The notes: generated from the sequence alone by a model not told the origin. Counted from the first letter of the stretch, positions 39,944 through 49,600 are shown. The stretch: DNA of 61,454 bases from Candidatus Symbiothrix dinenymphae (GCA_001417715.1 BBRT01000070.1:1-61454), one strand, 5' to 3'. Made by a program: numbers and translations.

Positions 39944-42087
39944 CAGATATAACAGAGCATAAAACGCTGCACGGGACAATTCCGTTTGATAAAATTCGTT
40001 TGGAGGATTATGAACCTGCATTTCGCGAGGCGATGGCGTTGCATAATGCTGAGATTGACGAAATTGTGAACAATAGGGTAGGGGCTACCTTTGAAAATAC
40101 TATTGAGGCGTTGGAATATGCCGGAGAGGCGTTGGAGAGGGTCGAGAAGGTATTTTTCAATTTGCTGGAGGCGGAAAGTTCGGACGCAATGATGGCGATT
40201 GCGCAGAAAATTCAGCCCGAACTCACGGCGCATGCCAATAATATCACGCTGAATGAGAAATTGTTTGCCCGCGTGAAAGCAGTGTATGACCAATATACCG
40301 GCACGCATGCCCTGCAACCGGAACAAATGAAATTGTTGGACGTCACCTACCACACTTTTGCAGACAATGGCGCAAATTTGAGCGAGGACGACAAGCAAAA
40401 ATACCGCGAATTATCCACCAAATTAGGGGTTTACGCGCTGGAATTTGGGCAAAATGTGCTGAATGCCACCAATGCCTATACATTATTATTGACGGACGAA
40501 GCGGATTTGGCAGGTTTGCCTGCGGATGTGATTGAAGAAGCGGCGCGAAAGGCTCAGGAAAAGGCTAATCGTCATTGCGGGCTTGACCCGCAATCCCCTG
40601 CAAAAGAATGGCTATTCGACTTGTCTGCACCAAGTTACAGCGCCTTTATGAAATATGCCGACAATCGCGAATTGCGCAAACAACTCTATCTGGCAAGCAA
40701 CACCAAATGTATAGGAGGCGCATACGACAACACCGAACACATCAAAAACATCATCAACACGCGGCTGGCAATCGCCAATCTGCTGGGCTACAAAAGCTAT
40801 GCCGACAAGGTGTTACACAAACGCATGGCAAAAAATACAAATGCAGTATCCGAATTGCTGAACGAATTGCTGGACGGTTTTGCAGCCGCAGCAAAGCAGG
40901 AAGTAGCTGAATTGCAGCATTTTGCAGTTACCAGTTACCAGTTACCAGTTACCGATAACTGTTCGCTGGTCACTGATAACCAGTCACTGGTAACTGGTAA
41001 CTGTTCACTGGTAACTGCTTACGATTGGTCGTATTACTCTAACAAACTGAAAGACAGCAAGTTTGACCTCAATGATGAGCTGATTAAACCATACTTTGAG
41101 TTGGAAAACGTGCGGAAAGGCGTCTTCGGATTGGCGACAAAACTGTACGGGATTTCTTTCAAAAAAAATGCGGAAATATCTGTGTATCAGGAAGATGTTG
41201 AAGCATTTGAGGTGTTTGACCGCAGCGGAGAATACCTTGCAGTGTTGTACACCGACTTTTTCCCGCGTACAGGCAAACGTCCGGGGGCTTGGATGACTGA
41301 ATTTCAGAGGCAGCAGGTGCGGCGCAATGGGCAGCAAATTCGCCCGCATATCTCGATTGTGATGAATTTCACGCGCCCCACAGCCACCAAACCGGCTTTG
41401 CTGACGTTTGAGGAGGTGAATACATTTGTGCACGAGTTCGGACACGCCTTGCACGGGATGCTGGCAAACACGGTCTATCCAAGTCTTTCGGGTACAAGTG
41501 TTTATCGCGATTTTGTAGAATTACCTTCACAAATCATGGAGAACTTCTTGCATGAGAAGGAGTTTTTGGATTTGTTTGCGGAACATTATCAAACAGGAGC
41601 GAAAATTCCTGCGGAGTTAGTGCAAAAAATTGTGGATTCGGCGAATTTTCAGGTCGGTTATGCGTGTTTGAGGCAGTTGTCGGTTGCCTGTTTGGATATG
41701 GCATATCATTCTATTTTAAAGCCGTTTAGCGGGGATAGTTTAAAGGACTTTGAAACCCGTGCGATGGCGGCTACGCAGGTTTTGCCCACATTGCCCGAGA
41801 CAATGATTTCTCCGGCGTTCAGTCATATCTTTTCCGGAGGCTACGCGGCAGGTTATTATTCCTACAAATGGGCGGAAGTGCTCGAGGCAGATGCCTTTGC
41901 GCTCTTTAAGGAGCACGGTATTTTCAATGCAGAGGTGGCACAGTCGTTCAGAGAAAACATTTTGAGTCGCGGCGGCACGGAAGACCCAATGGATTTGTAT
42001 GTGCGCTTCCGAGGGAAAAAGCCCACTACTGAGGCTTTGAAGCAGCGGTGTGGGGTTTTAAAACCTTCTTATTCAGCCACTTCCTGA
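39940..42087 (+). CDS. M3 family oligopeptidase (peptidyl-dipeptidase Dcp-like)
   Basis: 715 residues. Zinc-metallopeptidase motif HEFGH (498-502) with GTSVYRDFVELPSQIMENF downstream; this matches M3 peptidases (oligopeptidase A/Dcp) that degrade short peptides. No signal peptide. Two in-frame repeat insertions are seen: residues 211-220 ([10 protein letters not shown]) from the palindromic element, and about 31 residues (330-360, VTSYQLPVTDNCSLVTDNQS and more) just before the conserved DWSYYSNKL. The gene's 3' end overlaps the convergent acyltransferase gene by 62 bp. Confidence 0.92.
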   Translation: MTDITEHKTLHGTIPFDKIRLEDYEPAFREAMALHNAEIDEIVNNRVGATFENTIEALEYAGEALERVEKVFFNLLEAESSDAMMAIAQKIQPELTAHANNITLNEKLFARVKAVYDQYTGTHALQPEQMKLLDVTYHTFADNGANLSEDDKQKYRELSTKLGVYALEFGQNVLNATNAYTLLLTDEADLAGLPADVIEEAARKAQEKANRHCGLDPQSPAKEWLFDLSAPSYSAFMKYADNRELRKQLYLASNTKCIGGAYDNTEHIKNIINTRLAIANLLGYKSYADKVLHKRMAKNTNAVSELLNELLDGFAAAAKQEVAELQHFAVTSYQLPVTDNCSLVTDNQSLVTGNCSLVTAYDWSYYSNKLKDSKFDLNDELIKPYFELENVRKGVFGLATKLYGISFKKNAEISVYQEDVEAFEVFDRSGEYLAVLYTDFFPRTGKRPGAWMTEFQRQQVRRNGQQIRPHISIVMNFTRPTATKPALLTFEEVNTFVHEFGHALHGMLANTVYPSLSGTSVYRDFVELPSQIMENFLHEKEFLDLFAEHYQTGAKIPAELVQKIVDSANFQVGYACLRQLSVACLDMAYHSILKPFSGDSLKDFETRAMAATQVLPTLPETMISPAFSHIFSGGYAAGYYSYKWAEVLEADAFALFKEHGIFNAEVAQSFRENILSRGGTEDPMDLYVRFRGKKPTTEALKQRCGVLKPSYSATS
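40570..40597. repeat. Palindromic repeat inserted in the M3 peptidase gene
   Basis: Same 28-bp unit as in alaS at 23023, in the same reading frame, again encoding [10 protein letters not shown]. Confidence 0.9.
40927..41019. repeat. GTTACCA/TGGTAAC repeat insertion in the M3 peptidase gene
   Basis: 93 bp of short direct and inverted units (AGTTACC three times, then CACTGATAACCAGTCACTGG and CACTGGTAACTG). It is a multiple of three without stops and encodes a Ser/Thr/Val-rich insert. The next codons, DWSYYS, rejoin the family consensus. Confidence 0.85.
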
Positions 42088-43183
42088 CAGGCTCGTCATA
42101 CAATTTCAAGCAGACGTAAGACACGGCGATGGTCGCGACAAACACCAGCAGGGCTACCCAATAGGATTGTGCGAATTTATCGTAGAGCGTCATCGTGGCA
42201 TCATAGTTTTGTTTGGAAAGATAGCCTGCCCAAATGTAAACAACCGGATAATTAACGATATACACCGGATAGGAAATATTGCCCAGAAATTTGCATACTT
42301 TCGAGGCGTATTTGCCTGTTACTTCGCCACTTGCACCAAGATAGACAATCAAGGGAAAAACGAGAATAATCACTACCGACTCATAGATGCCGTTCATCCA
42401 TAAATGACTGTGACCGCCCAATCGCGGCATGAAGAAAACGACTAACAAAAACGCACTGCACCAGAAGAAAGCATTTTTCAGCCGGGTCAATTTTCCCAAA
42501 CGATAGAGCAACATGCCGGCAAAGAAGGGGTATATCAAGCGCGTAAAGCCACTGCGGAGATGGTGACTGCTAAATTCCCAGCCACCACCAACTTCACCCA
42601 TGGTCATGGCCAAGTGAATCGTGGCGCAAGCAGCCAAAAAGACCAACACAGACAGCAGTTTAGTCGAAAATTTGCGGATAAAAAGTCCATAGAGAATGTT
42701 GGCTATATATTCGTAGAACAACGACCAACAAGGCGCATCCAAGGTGTACATCTCTTGCCAACCCCGAATATCCATCGAGGGCGGCGTCGGAATTAAAAAG
42801 ATGCCAAGCACCAAGAAAAGCAGCAATTTCCAAACAGGAATGTCTGCTATAATCGGAAATGCGGGCGATGCTCCGAAGTAAAACAACACGGCACCAAGCA
42901 CCATTCCCATTGTGACCATCGGATGCAGTCGAATCAAGCGGCGTTTAAGAAAGTTACCCAAACTCATTTTTTTCCAACGGTCGTCGTAGGCGTAACCAAT
43001 CACAAAACCGGAAAGGACAAAGAAAAAATCCACCGCCAGATAACCGTGGTTGACAAATTTCTCGTACGGATCCAAGGTATAAGCCTCGAAAATATGAAAA
43101 AGGAGTACCGCGATGGCTGCCACTCCGCGCAGCCCGTCGAGGATTTCGTAATGCGGCTTTGTAGCCAAAGACGTAGTATTCAT
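42026..43183 (-). CDS. Acyltransferase 3 family membrane protein
   Basis: 385 residues from the ATG at 43183; the longer frame reads through the promoter. It starts YEILDGLRGVAAIAVLLFHI with the family's conserved Arg and catalytic-type His, followed by VDFFFVLSGFVIGYAY and about ten membrane helices. Members acetylate or acylate cell-surface sugars such as peptidoglycan or O-antigen. The substrate is unknown. It converges on and overlaps the M3 peptidase gene. Confidence 0.88.
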   Translation of the reverse strand: MNTTSLATKPHYEILDGLRGVAAIAVLLFHIFEAYTLDPYEKFVNHGYLAVDFFFVLSGFVIGYAYDDRWKKMSLGNFLKRRLIRLHPMVTMGMVLGAVLFYFGASPAFPIIADIPVWKLLLFLVLGIFLIPTPPSMDIRGWQEMYTLDAPCWSLFYEYIANILYGLFIRKFSTKLLSVLVFLAACATIHLAMTMGEVGGGWEFSSHHLRSGFTRLIYPFFAGMLLYRLGKLTRLKNAFFWCSAFLLVVFFMPRLGGHSHLWMNGIYESVVIILVFPLIVYLGASGEVTGKYASKVCKFLGNISYPVYIVNYPVVYIWAGYLSKQNYDATMTLYDKFAQSYWVALLVFVATIAVSYVCLKLYDEPVRKWLNKKVLKPHTAASKPQ

Positions 43184-43217
43184 CGAATTATGAGTTTTTT
43201 TTACATTGAATTGCGCG

Positions 43218-43226
43218 GCAAAAGTA
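43218..43226 (-). promoter_or_regulatory. Promoter of the acyltransferase gene (TACTTTTGC)
   Basis: -7 element 35 bp before ATG 43183. Confidence 0.6.
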
Positions 43227-43289
43227 CAACAAAATTGCCTATTTTCAAAAAAAATCAGCATTTTTTGCCGAAAAAATTAAAAAAAGGTG

Positions 43290-43298
43290 TAACTTTGT
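43290..43298 (+). promoter_or_regulatory. Promoter of the thioredoxin-like gene (TAACTTTGT)
   Basis: -7 element 24 bp before ATG 43322, divergent from the acyltransferase promoter. Confidence 0.55.
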
Positions 43299-43321
43299 GC
43301 CGAATTTGAAAAAAACGTAAG

Positions 43322-45067
43322 ATGAAAAAGATAGCGTTAGTGACATTCTCTGTTTTGTTGTTTTGCGGGCAGTTGTTCGCAGAGGTTGATGACATTTTGC
43401 CTGTGCCGGAGGAATTTGTCAAGGCTTCGCAAATTGAGGATGATGGCACACATCTGGAGGCTCCGATATGGCATGAGGCGGATGCGAGTTTTACGGGCAC
43501 TTTTGCCGGATATAAGCCCGAAATGCAGTATGAAATCATTGTGTATGTGAATAATATCATCACGGGCGGGCAGGAAGAATGCAAAACGAGTGTGCGCGAC
43601 GATGGCACGTTTGAGTTGGCTGTGCCGCTGATTGTGTCCACGCAGGTGCTGTTTCGGGTCAGTTATGAGGGCGGAAATAGCAGCCTTTTGAACGATTATG
43701 TATTGTTATCACCGGCAAAAGAAACGCGCTTTTATTGCGATTTGTCCGCGTATTTTAGGCACAGAACAGCGCAAAAACACGATGAAACCGGCAATTTTAA
43801 GGAGGTGTATTTTGCCGGAGCCAATGCCGAAATCAATAATCTGAGTTTTGATTTGAAATACCTCGAATATGCCCGGACAATTTATGAAGTCACCACCGAT
43901 ACGGCTGTGGTCAATAAAATGACTTTGGATGAGTATAAAAACTATATTTTGAAGGTAAAACAGCAGTGTATTGACCGTTTCCTTTTATTGAACAATTCCA
44001 AAGCATTGACTGTCAAGGCGAAAGAGTTTTTTACGATGGGATTGGATTATCAGGCTGCGCGTGAATTAAATTTTGCGACCAACAATTGGGAACCTGATTC
44101 GGCATATTATGATTTTTTTGCTGATTTGCCGTTAAACAATCCGGCTTCGCTCTACCATCAGTCGTTTGGCAGTTTTGTGAACTCATGCCAACTCGTCCGG
44201 TCGCCGATGCCGGATTTAACCATAGCAATGGCTGTGGATATGTTGATTGCATCGGGAAAAATTGCGCCGGAAGATGTGAAATCGGCGCAATATCTCCAGC
44301 AAGCAATTGCAGACATTATGAAAAAAAAACGAGAAGTAAATGAGTTGGACAGGCAAGCAGAACAAGTTATTTTTACAAAATATAAGGAAACTATCAATTC
44401 AATCGTGAGCGATTACCGACAGGCACTACAGGCTCGTATGGTAGAAATTCTCGGAGAAATGGTCTATTCACTCATGGGATGTCAGGTATTTAGTCGACAG
44501 ATGGTTGAAGACTATACGCCGCTGTCGGAAGAGGCATTCGCATGGTTGAACCGGCTGGAAGACCCGTTTTTTGCACAATACATGGAAGCCCAAAACAGTA
44601 AAGTGCTCGCAAAAATCGAAGAAAATAAATCGAAACACAGCTATCACGCAAATGATGTGTCGGGCAAAGAAAAAGAAGAACTGTTTGAAGCCGTCATAGG
44701 CAAAGAAAAGGGTAGGGTGGTGCTGGTGGATTTCTGGGCAACCTGGTGCGCACCGTGCCGCATGGCAAACAAGATGTTCCTGCCCGTAAAAAACACAATA
44801 GACCCCGAAAAAGTGGCATTCGTCTATCTCACAGACGAATCCTCACCATTTGAAACATGGCAAAACATGATTCCAGACCTCTCCGGCGAGCATTATCGCC
44901 TCACGCGCGACCAATATCTCTATGTGATGGAACGGCTGAATGTGACAGTGAGCAGCATTCCAACGTATCTGATTTTGGACAAAAACGGCGAGCAAGTATT
45001 TCATCATGTGGCTTTTCCGGGAGTGGATGTGATGATGAGTAAAATTAATGAGGCGATGGTGCGGTGA
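43322..45067 (+). CDS. Secreted TlpA-like thiol-disulfide oxidoreductase
   Basis: 581 residues with a signal peptide (FSVLLFCGQLFAE). The first 440 residues are a helical, TPR-free region of the sort preceding many Bacteroidetes TlpA proteins. The C-terminal thioredoxin fold contains VVLVDFWATWCAPCRMAN with the CxxC pair Cys476/Cys479 and the cis-Pro in SSIPTYLILDKNG. Probably periplasmic disulfide reduction. Its stop overlaps the helicase start by one base. Confidence 0.85.
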   Translation: MKKIALVTFSVLLFCGQLFAEVDDILPVPEEFVKASQIEDDGTHLEAPIWHEADASFTGTFAGYKPEMQYEIIVYVNNIITGGQEECKTSVRDDGTFELAVPLIVSTQVLFRVSYEGGNSSLLNDYVLLSPAKETRFYCDLSAYFRHRTAQKHDETGNFKEVYFAGANAEINNLSFDLKYLEYARTIYEVTTDTAVVNKMTLDEYKNYILKVKQQCIDRFLLLNNSKALTVKAKEFFTMGLDYQAARELNFATNNWEPDSAYYDFFADLPLNNPASLYHQSFGSFVNSCQLVRSPMPDLTIAMAVDMLIASGKIAPEDVKSAQYLQQAIADIMKKKREVNELDRQAEQVIFTKYKETINSIVSDYRQALQARMVEILGEMVYSLMGCQVFSRQMVEDYTPLSEEAFAWLNRLEDPFFAQYMEAQNSKVLAKIEENKSKHSYHANDVSGKEKEELFEAVIGKEKGRVVLVDFWATWCAPCRMANKMFLPVKNTIDPEKVAFVYLTDESSPFETWQNMIPDLSGEHYRLTRDQYLYVMERLNVTVSSIPTYLILDKNGEQVFHHVAFPGVDVMMSKINEAMVR

Positions 45068-46440
45068 TGCAAGACAAAGAAATAATCCTCTCAGCAGACC
45101 AGGAGCAGGCTTTGACACTCTTGCTCGATTTTATCTTACATTCTGAAAAGCAGGCTTTTACGTTGATTGGCAATGCCGGGACGGGCAAAACTACAGTCGT
45201 CAATAAGTTGCTCAAAGCATTGGAAGCCAATCATTTTACGCAATATGTGCTGTGTGCGCCTACGCATAAGGCTAAGTTTGTGTTGGGACGTGCCACCAAA
45301 CGGGAGGCGATTACGCTGCACAAGTTGTTGAAATTGTCGCCTAATTTGGATGTTATGCGGTTGGATTTGAGGCAGTTGAGTTTTATCACCACGATGGAGG
45401 TGTTTCCCGAAGTGCCGTTCAAAGGCGTTGTCATTTGCGACGAGGCGAGTATGATAAACGATGTGCTGTTCGACACTTTGCTGAATGCGTGCAAGGGTAG
45501 GGGGGCGAAAGTGCTGTTTATTGGCGACAAGGCGCAGATTAGTCCCATTGACGAATATAAAATCTCCAAAGTGTTTGATTTGGATAATCAGTTTGAACTC
45601 ACGTTCAACCATCGGCAATCGGCAGACAATGCGCTGGTGCCGTTGATTGACTTGGCGCGTCATCAAATTCTCACCGATTTTCAGGCGGCGAAAGCTCCGT
45701 TAGGCTCGCTCTATCTCTACCATTCGGCGGCTGAACTGTTGGAAGCCAATAAGAGCGATTTTGAGCAACTCATTGCTACTCAGGACGTTTTCCGCTGCAA
45801 AATATTGTCATATACCAACAAGCGCGTGGCGCAATTCAATCAGGCAGTCCGCCAAATGCTGTACCCGGATAGTCAGGAGACCGAATATCACCTCAACGAA
45901 ATTCTGATGTGCTACGACAATTTGGAGTATAACTGCCATCCGTTTTTTAATTCCAGCGATTATATCGTGCTGAATATCGAAAAAATGACCAAAACATTGC
46001 CCGAATTTGGCGAAATAGACGGCTTCAATCTGACCCTGAGAGACACCATCTACGACAACACAGCCACGATTTTTGTAATCACACGCCAAGTAGATGTGAC
46101 CGATTTAGACCGATTGACCCGACTTATCGACCGCTACCAATCCAACGCAATATGTTGCACGAAAGGCACCAAAGAATATCGACTGGCGTGGCGCAAATAT
46201 TTTGATTTGGTCAACAGCTTTGCCTGCCCAATGAACTTGGAATTGGATTCCAGATTGGTGAAAACCAAAACATTCGATTACGGCTACGCCATCACAATCC
46301 ACAAAATCCAAGGCAGCAGTCTGGAAAAAGTCTTCTTCGACAACAAATCCCTAATAGCCTGCAAAGACCCAAACGAATACCGACAGTTGCAATACGTGGC
46401 ATTGAGCCGAACCCAGACAGACCTGCATGTGCTCATATAA
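45067..46440 (+). CDS. RecD-like SF1B DNA helicase/ATPase
   Basis: 457 residues from the ATG at 45067. Motif I GNAGTGKTT (35-43), APTHKAKFVL, Walker B-type VVICDEASMI, GDKAQISPI, and the C-terminal UvrD_C_2 motif YAITIHKIQGSSLEKVF with LQYVALSRTQTDL. This is the RecD2/AAA_30 type. The ATG shares its first base with the stop of the thioredoxin-like gene. Likely DNA repair or recombination. Confidence 0.88.
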   Translation: MQDKEIILSADQEQALTLLLDFILHSEKQAFTLIGNAGTGKTTVVNKLLKALEANHFTQYVLCAPTHKAKFVLGRATKREAITLHKLLKLSPNLDVMRLDLRQLSFITTMEVFPEVPFKGVVICDEASMINDVLFDTLLNACKGRGAKVLFIGDKAQISPIDEYKISKVFDLDNQFELTFNHRQSADNALVPLIDLARHQILTDFQAAKAPLGSLYLYHSAAELLEANKSDFEQLIATQDVFRCKILSYTNKRVAQFNQAVRQMLYPDSQETEYHLNEILMCYDNLEYNCHPFFNSSDYIVLNIEKMTKTLPEFGEIDGFNLTLRDTIYDNTATIFVITRQVDVTDLDRLTRLIDRYQSNAICCTKGTKEYRLAWRKYFDLVNSFACPMNLELDSRLVKTKTFDYGYAITIHKIQGSSLEKVFFDNKSLIACKDPNEYRQLQYVALSRTQTDLHVLI

Positions 46441-46539
46441 GCCCCCCTCAAAGGCATATATAGATTCGGCACATAATTATTATTATGTTAAATAGGATTT
46501 TTGGGGGTGTGCCCTACCAGCATTTAGACCATGATTTTT

Positions 46540-46899
46540 CTACAATATAATTTCAGATTCGAAAAACACTTCTTTCGACCTTTTGTATTCTTGTGGCGAC
46601 ATCGTCAAAATATCCATCGGGATATTATTGTATTTGCGCCTTACTTCAATTTCAGGTTTTACGGTCATATCAACCCGTTCAAAAATGTTTTTGTCTTCAA
46701 ACGATTTGGATATGATAATAATATCTATATCGCTATCCTTGTGCATTGTGCCGGTTAGTGCAGAGCCAAACAAGGCAATGTTCGTGTCGTTTATGCCATT
46801 GGCGACTAACGTGCTTTTTAAATAATTAAGCACCTCTGTTACTGTTGTTTTATCCATTGCTGTACTATTTTTGTTTGTTGTATCCAACAACACTTTCAT
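46540..46899 (-). CDS. Minimal nucleotidyltransferase (MntA-like)
   Basis: 119 residues. ALFGSALTGTMHKDSDIDII carries the GSx10DxD nucleotidyltransferase signature. Single-domain proteins of this kind act as antitoxins that AMPylate HEPN toxins, or as partners of small proteins. Its ATG overlaps the stop of the upstream small gene (ATGA). No HEPN gene is next to it. Confidence 0.82.
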   Translation of the reverse strand: MKVLLDTTNKNSTAMDKTTVTEVLNYLKSTLVANGINDTNIALFGSALTGTMHKDSDIDIIIISKSFEDKNIFERVDMTVKPEIEVRRKYNNIPMDILTMSPQEYKRSKEVFFESEIIL

Positions 46900-47087
46900 T
46901 TCGAGAGCCGTTCCGCACGGGCTGTATCTATATCAACTTCCGGCGGGAGCATTCCAATAAGCGCACGGGCAACAGCAACTTTTTCATATTTTTCCTCCAA
47001 ATGTTTGATATACTCTTCCTTCGGATTGTATGATTGTGGTGTTTGTGGCAGTTTTTCCCACTTCACTCTCCAACCAGCTGTTTCCAT
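46896..47087 (-). CDS. Small protein coupled to the nucleotidyltransferase
   Basis: 63 residues from the ATG at 47087; the longer frame starts inside the promoter. METAGWRVKWEKLPQTPQSY is followed by a helical segment KHLEEKYEKVAVARALIG and LPPEVDIDTARAERLSK. Not recognised. The 4-bp overlap with the nucleotidyltransferase gene suggests a two-gene module. Confidence 0.65.
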   Translation of the reverse strand: METAGWRVKWEKLPQTPQSYNPKEEYIKHLEEKYEKVAVARALIGMLPPEVDIDTARAERLSK

Positions 47088-47104
47088 AATTTCATTTTTT
47101 ATTT

Positions 47105-47184
47105 TCGGCGGCAAAGGTAAGGATTTTTTTTGAAATTGCAAATCATGGAGTTGGTTAATTGTGAAATTTCTCGTACCTTTGTCG
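47105..47184. promoter_or_regulatory. 80-bp divergent promoter cassette, copy 1
   Basis: TACCTTTGC on the minus strand (47111-47119) and TACCTTTGT on the plus strand (47174-47182). The whole 80 bp match 51744-51823 at about 75 positions without gaps. Confidence 0.85.
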
Positions 47185-47214
47185 TCTAATTATGAATACA
47201 AAAGCATTACTTCA

Positions 47215-47529
47215 ATGGACAAGAGAGCAACTATAATAAACAAGGCGAAAGCCTATAAGGAGTTGGTTATGAATGATTTCCCTGTTGAGATAGACCAATG
47301 TTGGCTTTTTGGTTCGTATGCAAAAGGAACACCACGGGAGCATAGCGACATAGACATTGCGCTGGTGGTTGACCATATTGAAGACAACGACTATTGGAAA
47401 GGAACTACGCTACTGTGGAAATTGAGCAACCGCATAGACGACCGCATTGAACCCGTCCTAATAGCTCGTGACACGGATTATGCCGACTTTCTTAGCGAAA
47501 TTCAAAGGACAGGAATAGAGGTGAAATAA
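47215..47529 (+). CDS. Nucleotidyltransferase domain protein
   Basis: 104 residues from the ATG at 47215; the earlier start lies before the promoter. CWLFGSYAKGTPREHSDIDI holds the GSx10DxD signature and VLIARDTDYADF the third acidic position. It is divergent from the other minimal nucleotidyltransferase. A HEPN partner is not seen. Confidence 0.82.
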   Translation: MDKRATIINKAKAYKELVMNDFPVEIDQCWLFGSYAKGTPREHSDIDIALVVDHIEDNDYWKGTTLLWKLSNRIDDRIEPVLIARDTDYADFLSEIQRTGIEVK

Positions 47530-47553
47530 ATCCATTATGTGAAAAATTTCTGC

Positions 47554-47562
47554 TACCTTTGC
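47554..47562 (+). promoter_or_regulatory. Promoter of proBA(C)
   Basis: TACCTTTGC 22 bp before ATG 47584; it decides the proB start. Confidence 0.65.
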
Positions 47563-47583
47563 AGCCGCAAAAAAAAACGATTA

Positions 47584-48357
47584 ATGACGAAAAAAATAAT
47601 CATAAAAATAGGTTCATCTTCCCTGCTGAATGAGCAGGGCATTGATGACCTGAAAATTGAACAACTCTTTCGGGAAATCAGTGGATTGATGCAAGCCGGA
47701 GTGGAGGTGTTGCTGGTGACCAGCGGTGCGATTGCTTTGGGGTGCCACAAACTTCGGCTTGCAGAAAAGCCTAAATCTATGGCTTTGAAGCAGGCTTGCG
47801 CTTCTATTGGGCAGGTTGGGTTGATGAATAAATATGAGATTGAGGCGGAGAAAGTTGGTTTGAATATTGGGCAAATTTTGGTCAATCACGACGATTTTGT
47901 GAATAAAAAGCGGATGCTCAATCTTTCTAATACCCTCCAGGCGTTGTTGGAAAAGAAGGTCTTACCCGTTATCAATGAGAATGATGCTTTGATGGTGGAA
48001 GAAATTCGGGTGGGCGATAATGATACGCTCTCGTCTTTTTTTGTGCCGATGCTGGATGCTCAACTTTTGATTATTGTTTCCGATATTGACGGATTGTACG
48101 ATAAAAATCCGAAAGAATATCCCGATGCAAAATTGGTGGAAACGGTGGTTGAGATTAACGATGATATTCGGAATATGACAGGCACTAAAATTTCCGCTGT
48201 CGGCACGGGCGGTATGCAAACGAAATTGCAGGCGGCAGAAATTGTGATGCGCGCGGGAGGCAATATGGTCATCATCAATTCCAATCATTTGGAAGGGATT
48301 ACGCAAGCAGTGAGAGGAGAAAAAGTGGGAACATTATTTATCGGGAAAAAGAAATAG
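47584..48357 (+). CDS. proB: Glutamate 5-kinase
   Basis: 257 residues from the ATG at 47584. Amino-acid-kinase fold: IIIKIGSSSLLNEQG, VLLVTSGAIALGCHKL, PVINENDAL, RVGDNDTLSSF, SDIDGLYDKNP and GTGGMQTKLQAAEI are all present. It phosphorylates glutamate in the first step of proline synthesis. The C-terminal PUA domain of longer ProB proteins is absent. It lies 1 bp upstream of proA. Confidence 0.95.
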   Translation: MTKKIIIKIGSSSLLNEQGIDDLKIEQLFREISGLMQAGVEVLLVTSGAIALGCHKLRLAEKPKSMALKQACASIGQVGLMNKYEIEAEKVGLNIGQILVNHDDFVNKKRMLNLSNTLQALLEKKVLPVINENDALMVEEIRVGDNDTLSSFFVPMLDAQLLIIVSDIDGLYDKNPKEYPDAKLVETVVEINDDIRNMTGTKISAVGTGGMQTKLQAAEIVMRAGGNMVIINSNHLEGITQAVRGEKVGTLFIGKKK

Positions 48358-48358
48358 T

Positions 48359-49600
48359 ATGAATTTGACGGAACAAATACAAAAAACAAAAGAAGCGGCA
48401 CTTGCCCTGGCGCAATTATCTTCCGAAGATAAGAATAAGATATTGCATAATATTGCCGTTATGCTTGCAAAAAACAGCGCAAGTATTATCGCGGAAAATC
48501 AGAAAGATTTAGCAGCGGCGCAACTGACCGACATCAGTGAGGTGATGCTAAAACGGCTGACACTCACTGAGAAAGACTTGCAAGAAATTTGTCTGGATAT
48601 TGAAGATATCATCCTTCTGCCCGACCCTGTCGGCGAAATTCTCGAAACTGTCCTCCGCCCCAATGGGCTGAAAATCGAAAAAGTGTGCGTCCCGTTGGGT
48701 ACGGTGTTGGTTATTTATGAATCGCGCCCCAATGTGACGGTCGATGTGGCAACGCTCTCTTTGAAGTGCGGCAATGCCTGTGTCCTGAAAGGCGGAAGTG
48801 AAGCCATCAACACCAATCGCATTTTAGCCAAATTGCTGCGGGAAGCCATACAGGACACGCTCGACCCGAATGTAGTCACTTTTATTGACACCACCGACCG
48901 CAAAGCAACAGACGAATTATTGACTATGCACGATTTGATAGATGTGGTGATTCCCCGCGGAAGTCACAGGCTTATTAAATATGTGGTAAACAATGCAAAA
49001 ATTCCGGTCATCGAAACCGGCGCAGGCAATTGTCATTTATATGTAGAGCAAAGTGCCGACCTGAAAATGGCACTCGAAATAGCGCTCAATGCCAAAGTGA
49101 GCAAGCCTGCCGTTTGCAATGCCATCGAAACCCTGTTGGTGGACGAAGCCGTCGCCGAGCCTTTTCTAAGGGAATTAGTCCTTGCATTCGAGCAACATCA
49201 AGTGGAAATACGCGGCTGCGAACAGACAAGAAAAATTATCCCCGCCGCCAAACCCGCAACGGAGGAGGATTATGCAACGGAATACAATGATTTAATCATT
49301 GCCGTAGCCATCGTAAAAGACTACAAGGCAGCCATCCGGCATATCAATCGCTACTCAACGAAACATTCGGAGACGATAGTATCCGGCAATCAGGCTATCA
49401 TTGATGCGTTTTTGAATGCCGTCAACAGTGCCTGCTGCTATGTCAATGCCTCCACCCGCTTCACCGATGGCGGCTGTTTCGGCTTTGGTGCCGAATTTGG
49501 CATCTCCACCGGAATGCTGCACGCCCGCGGTCCAATGGGATTGAAAGAATTAACGAGTTACAAATATAAGATTTACGGAAAAGGGCAAATTAGAGTTTAG
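48359..49600 (+). CDS. proA: Gamma-glutamyl phosphate reductase
   Basis: 413 residues, full length. VIYESRPNVTVDVATLSLKC, GSEAINTN, VIPRGSHRLIKYV, the catalytic-cysteine region KPAVCNAIETLLV, and STRFTDGGCFGFGAEFGIST are family hallmarks. It reduces glutamyl phosphate to the semialdehyde. The last codons (IYGKGQIRV) are partly duplicated 83 bp downstream. Confidence 0.97.
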   Translation: MNLTEQIQKTKEAALALAQLSSEDKNKILHNIAVMLAKNSASIIAENQKDLAAAQLTDISEVMLKRLTLTEKDLQEICLDIEDIILLPDPVGEILETVLRPNGLKIEKVCVPLGTVLVIYESRPNVTVDVATLSLKCGNACVLKGGSEAINTNRILAKLLREAIQDTLDPNVVTFIDTTDRKATDELLTMHDLIDVVIPRGSHRLIKYVVNNAKIPVIETGAGNCHLYVEQSADLKMALEIALNAKVSKPAVCNAIETLLVDEAVAEPFLRELVLAFEQHQVEIRGCEQTRKIIPAAKPATEEDYATEYNDLIIAVAIVKDYKAAIRHINRYSTKHSETIVSGNQAIIDAFLNAVNSACCYVNASTRFTDGGCFGFGAEFGISTGMLHARGPMGLKELTSYKYKIYGKGQIRV

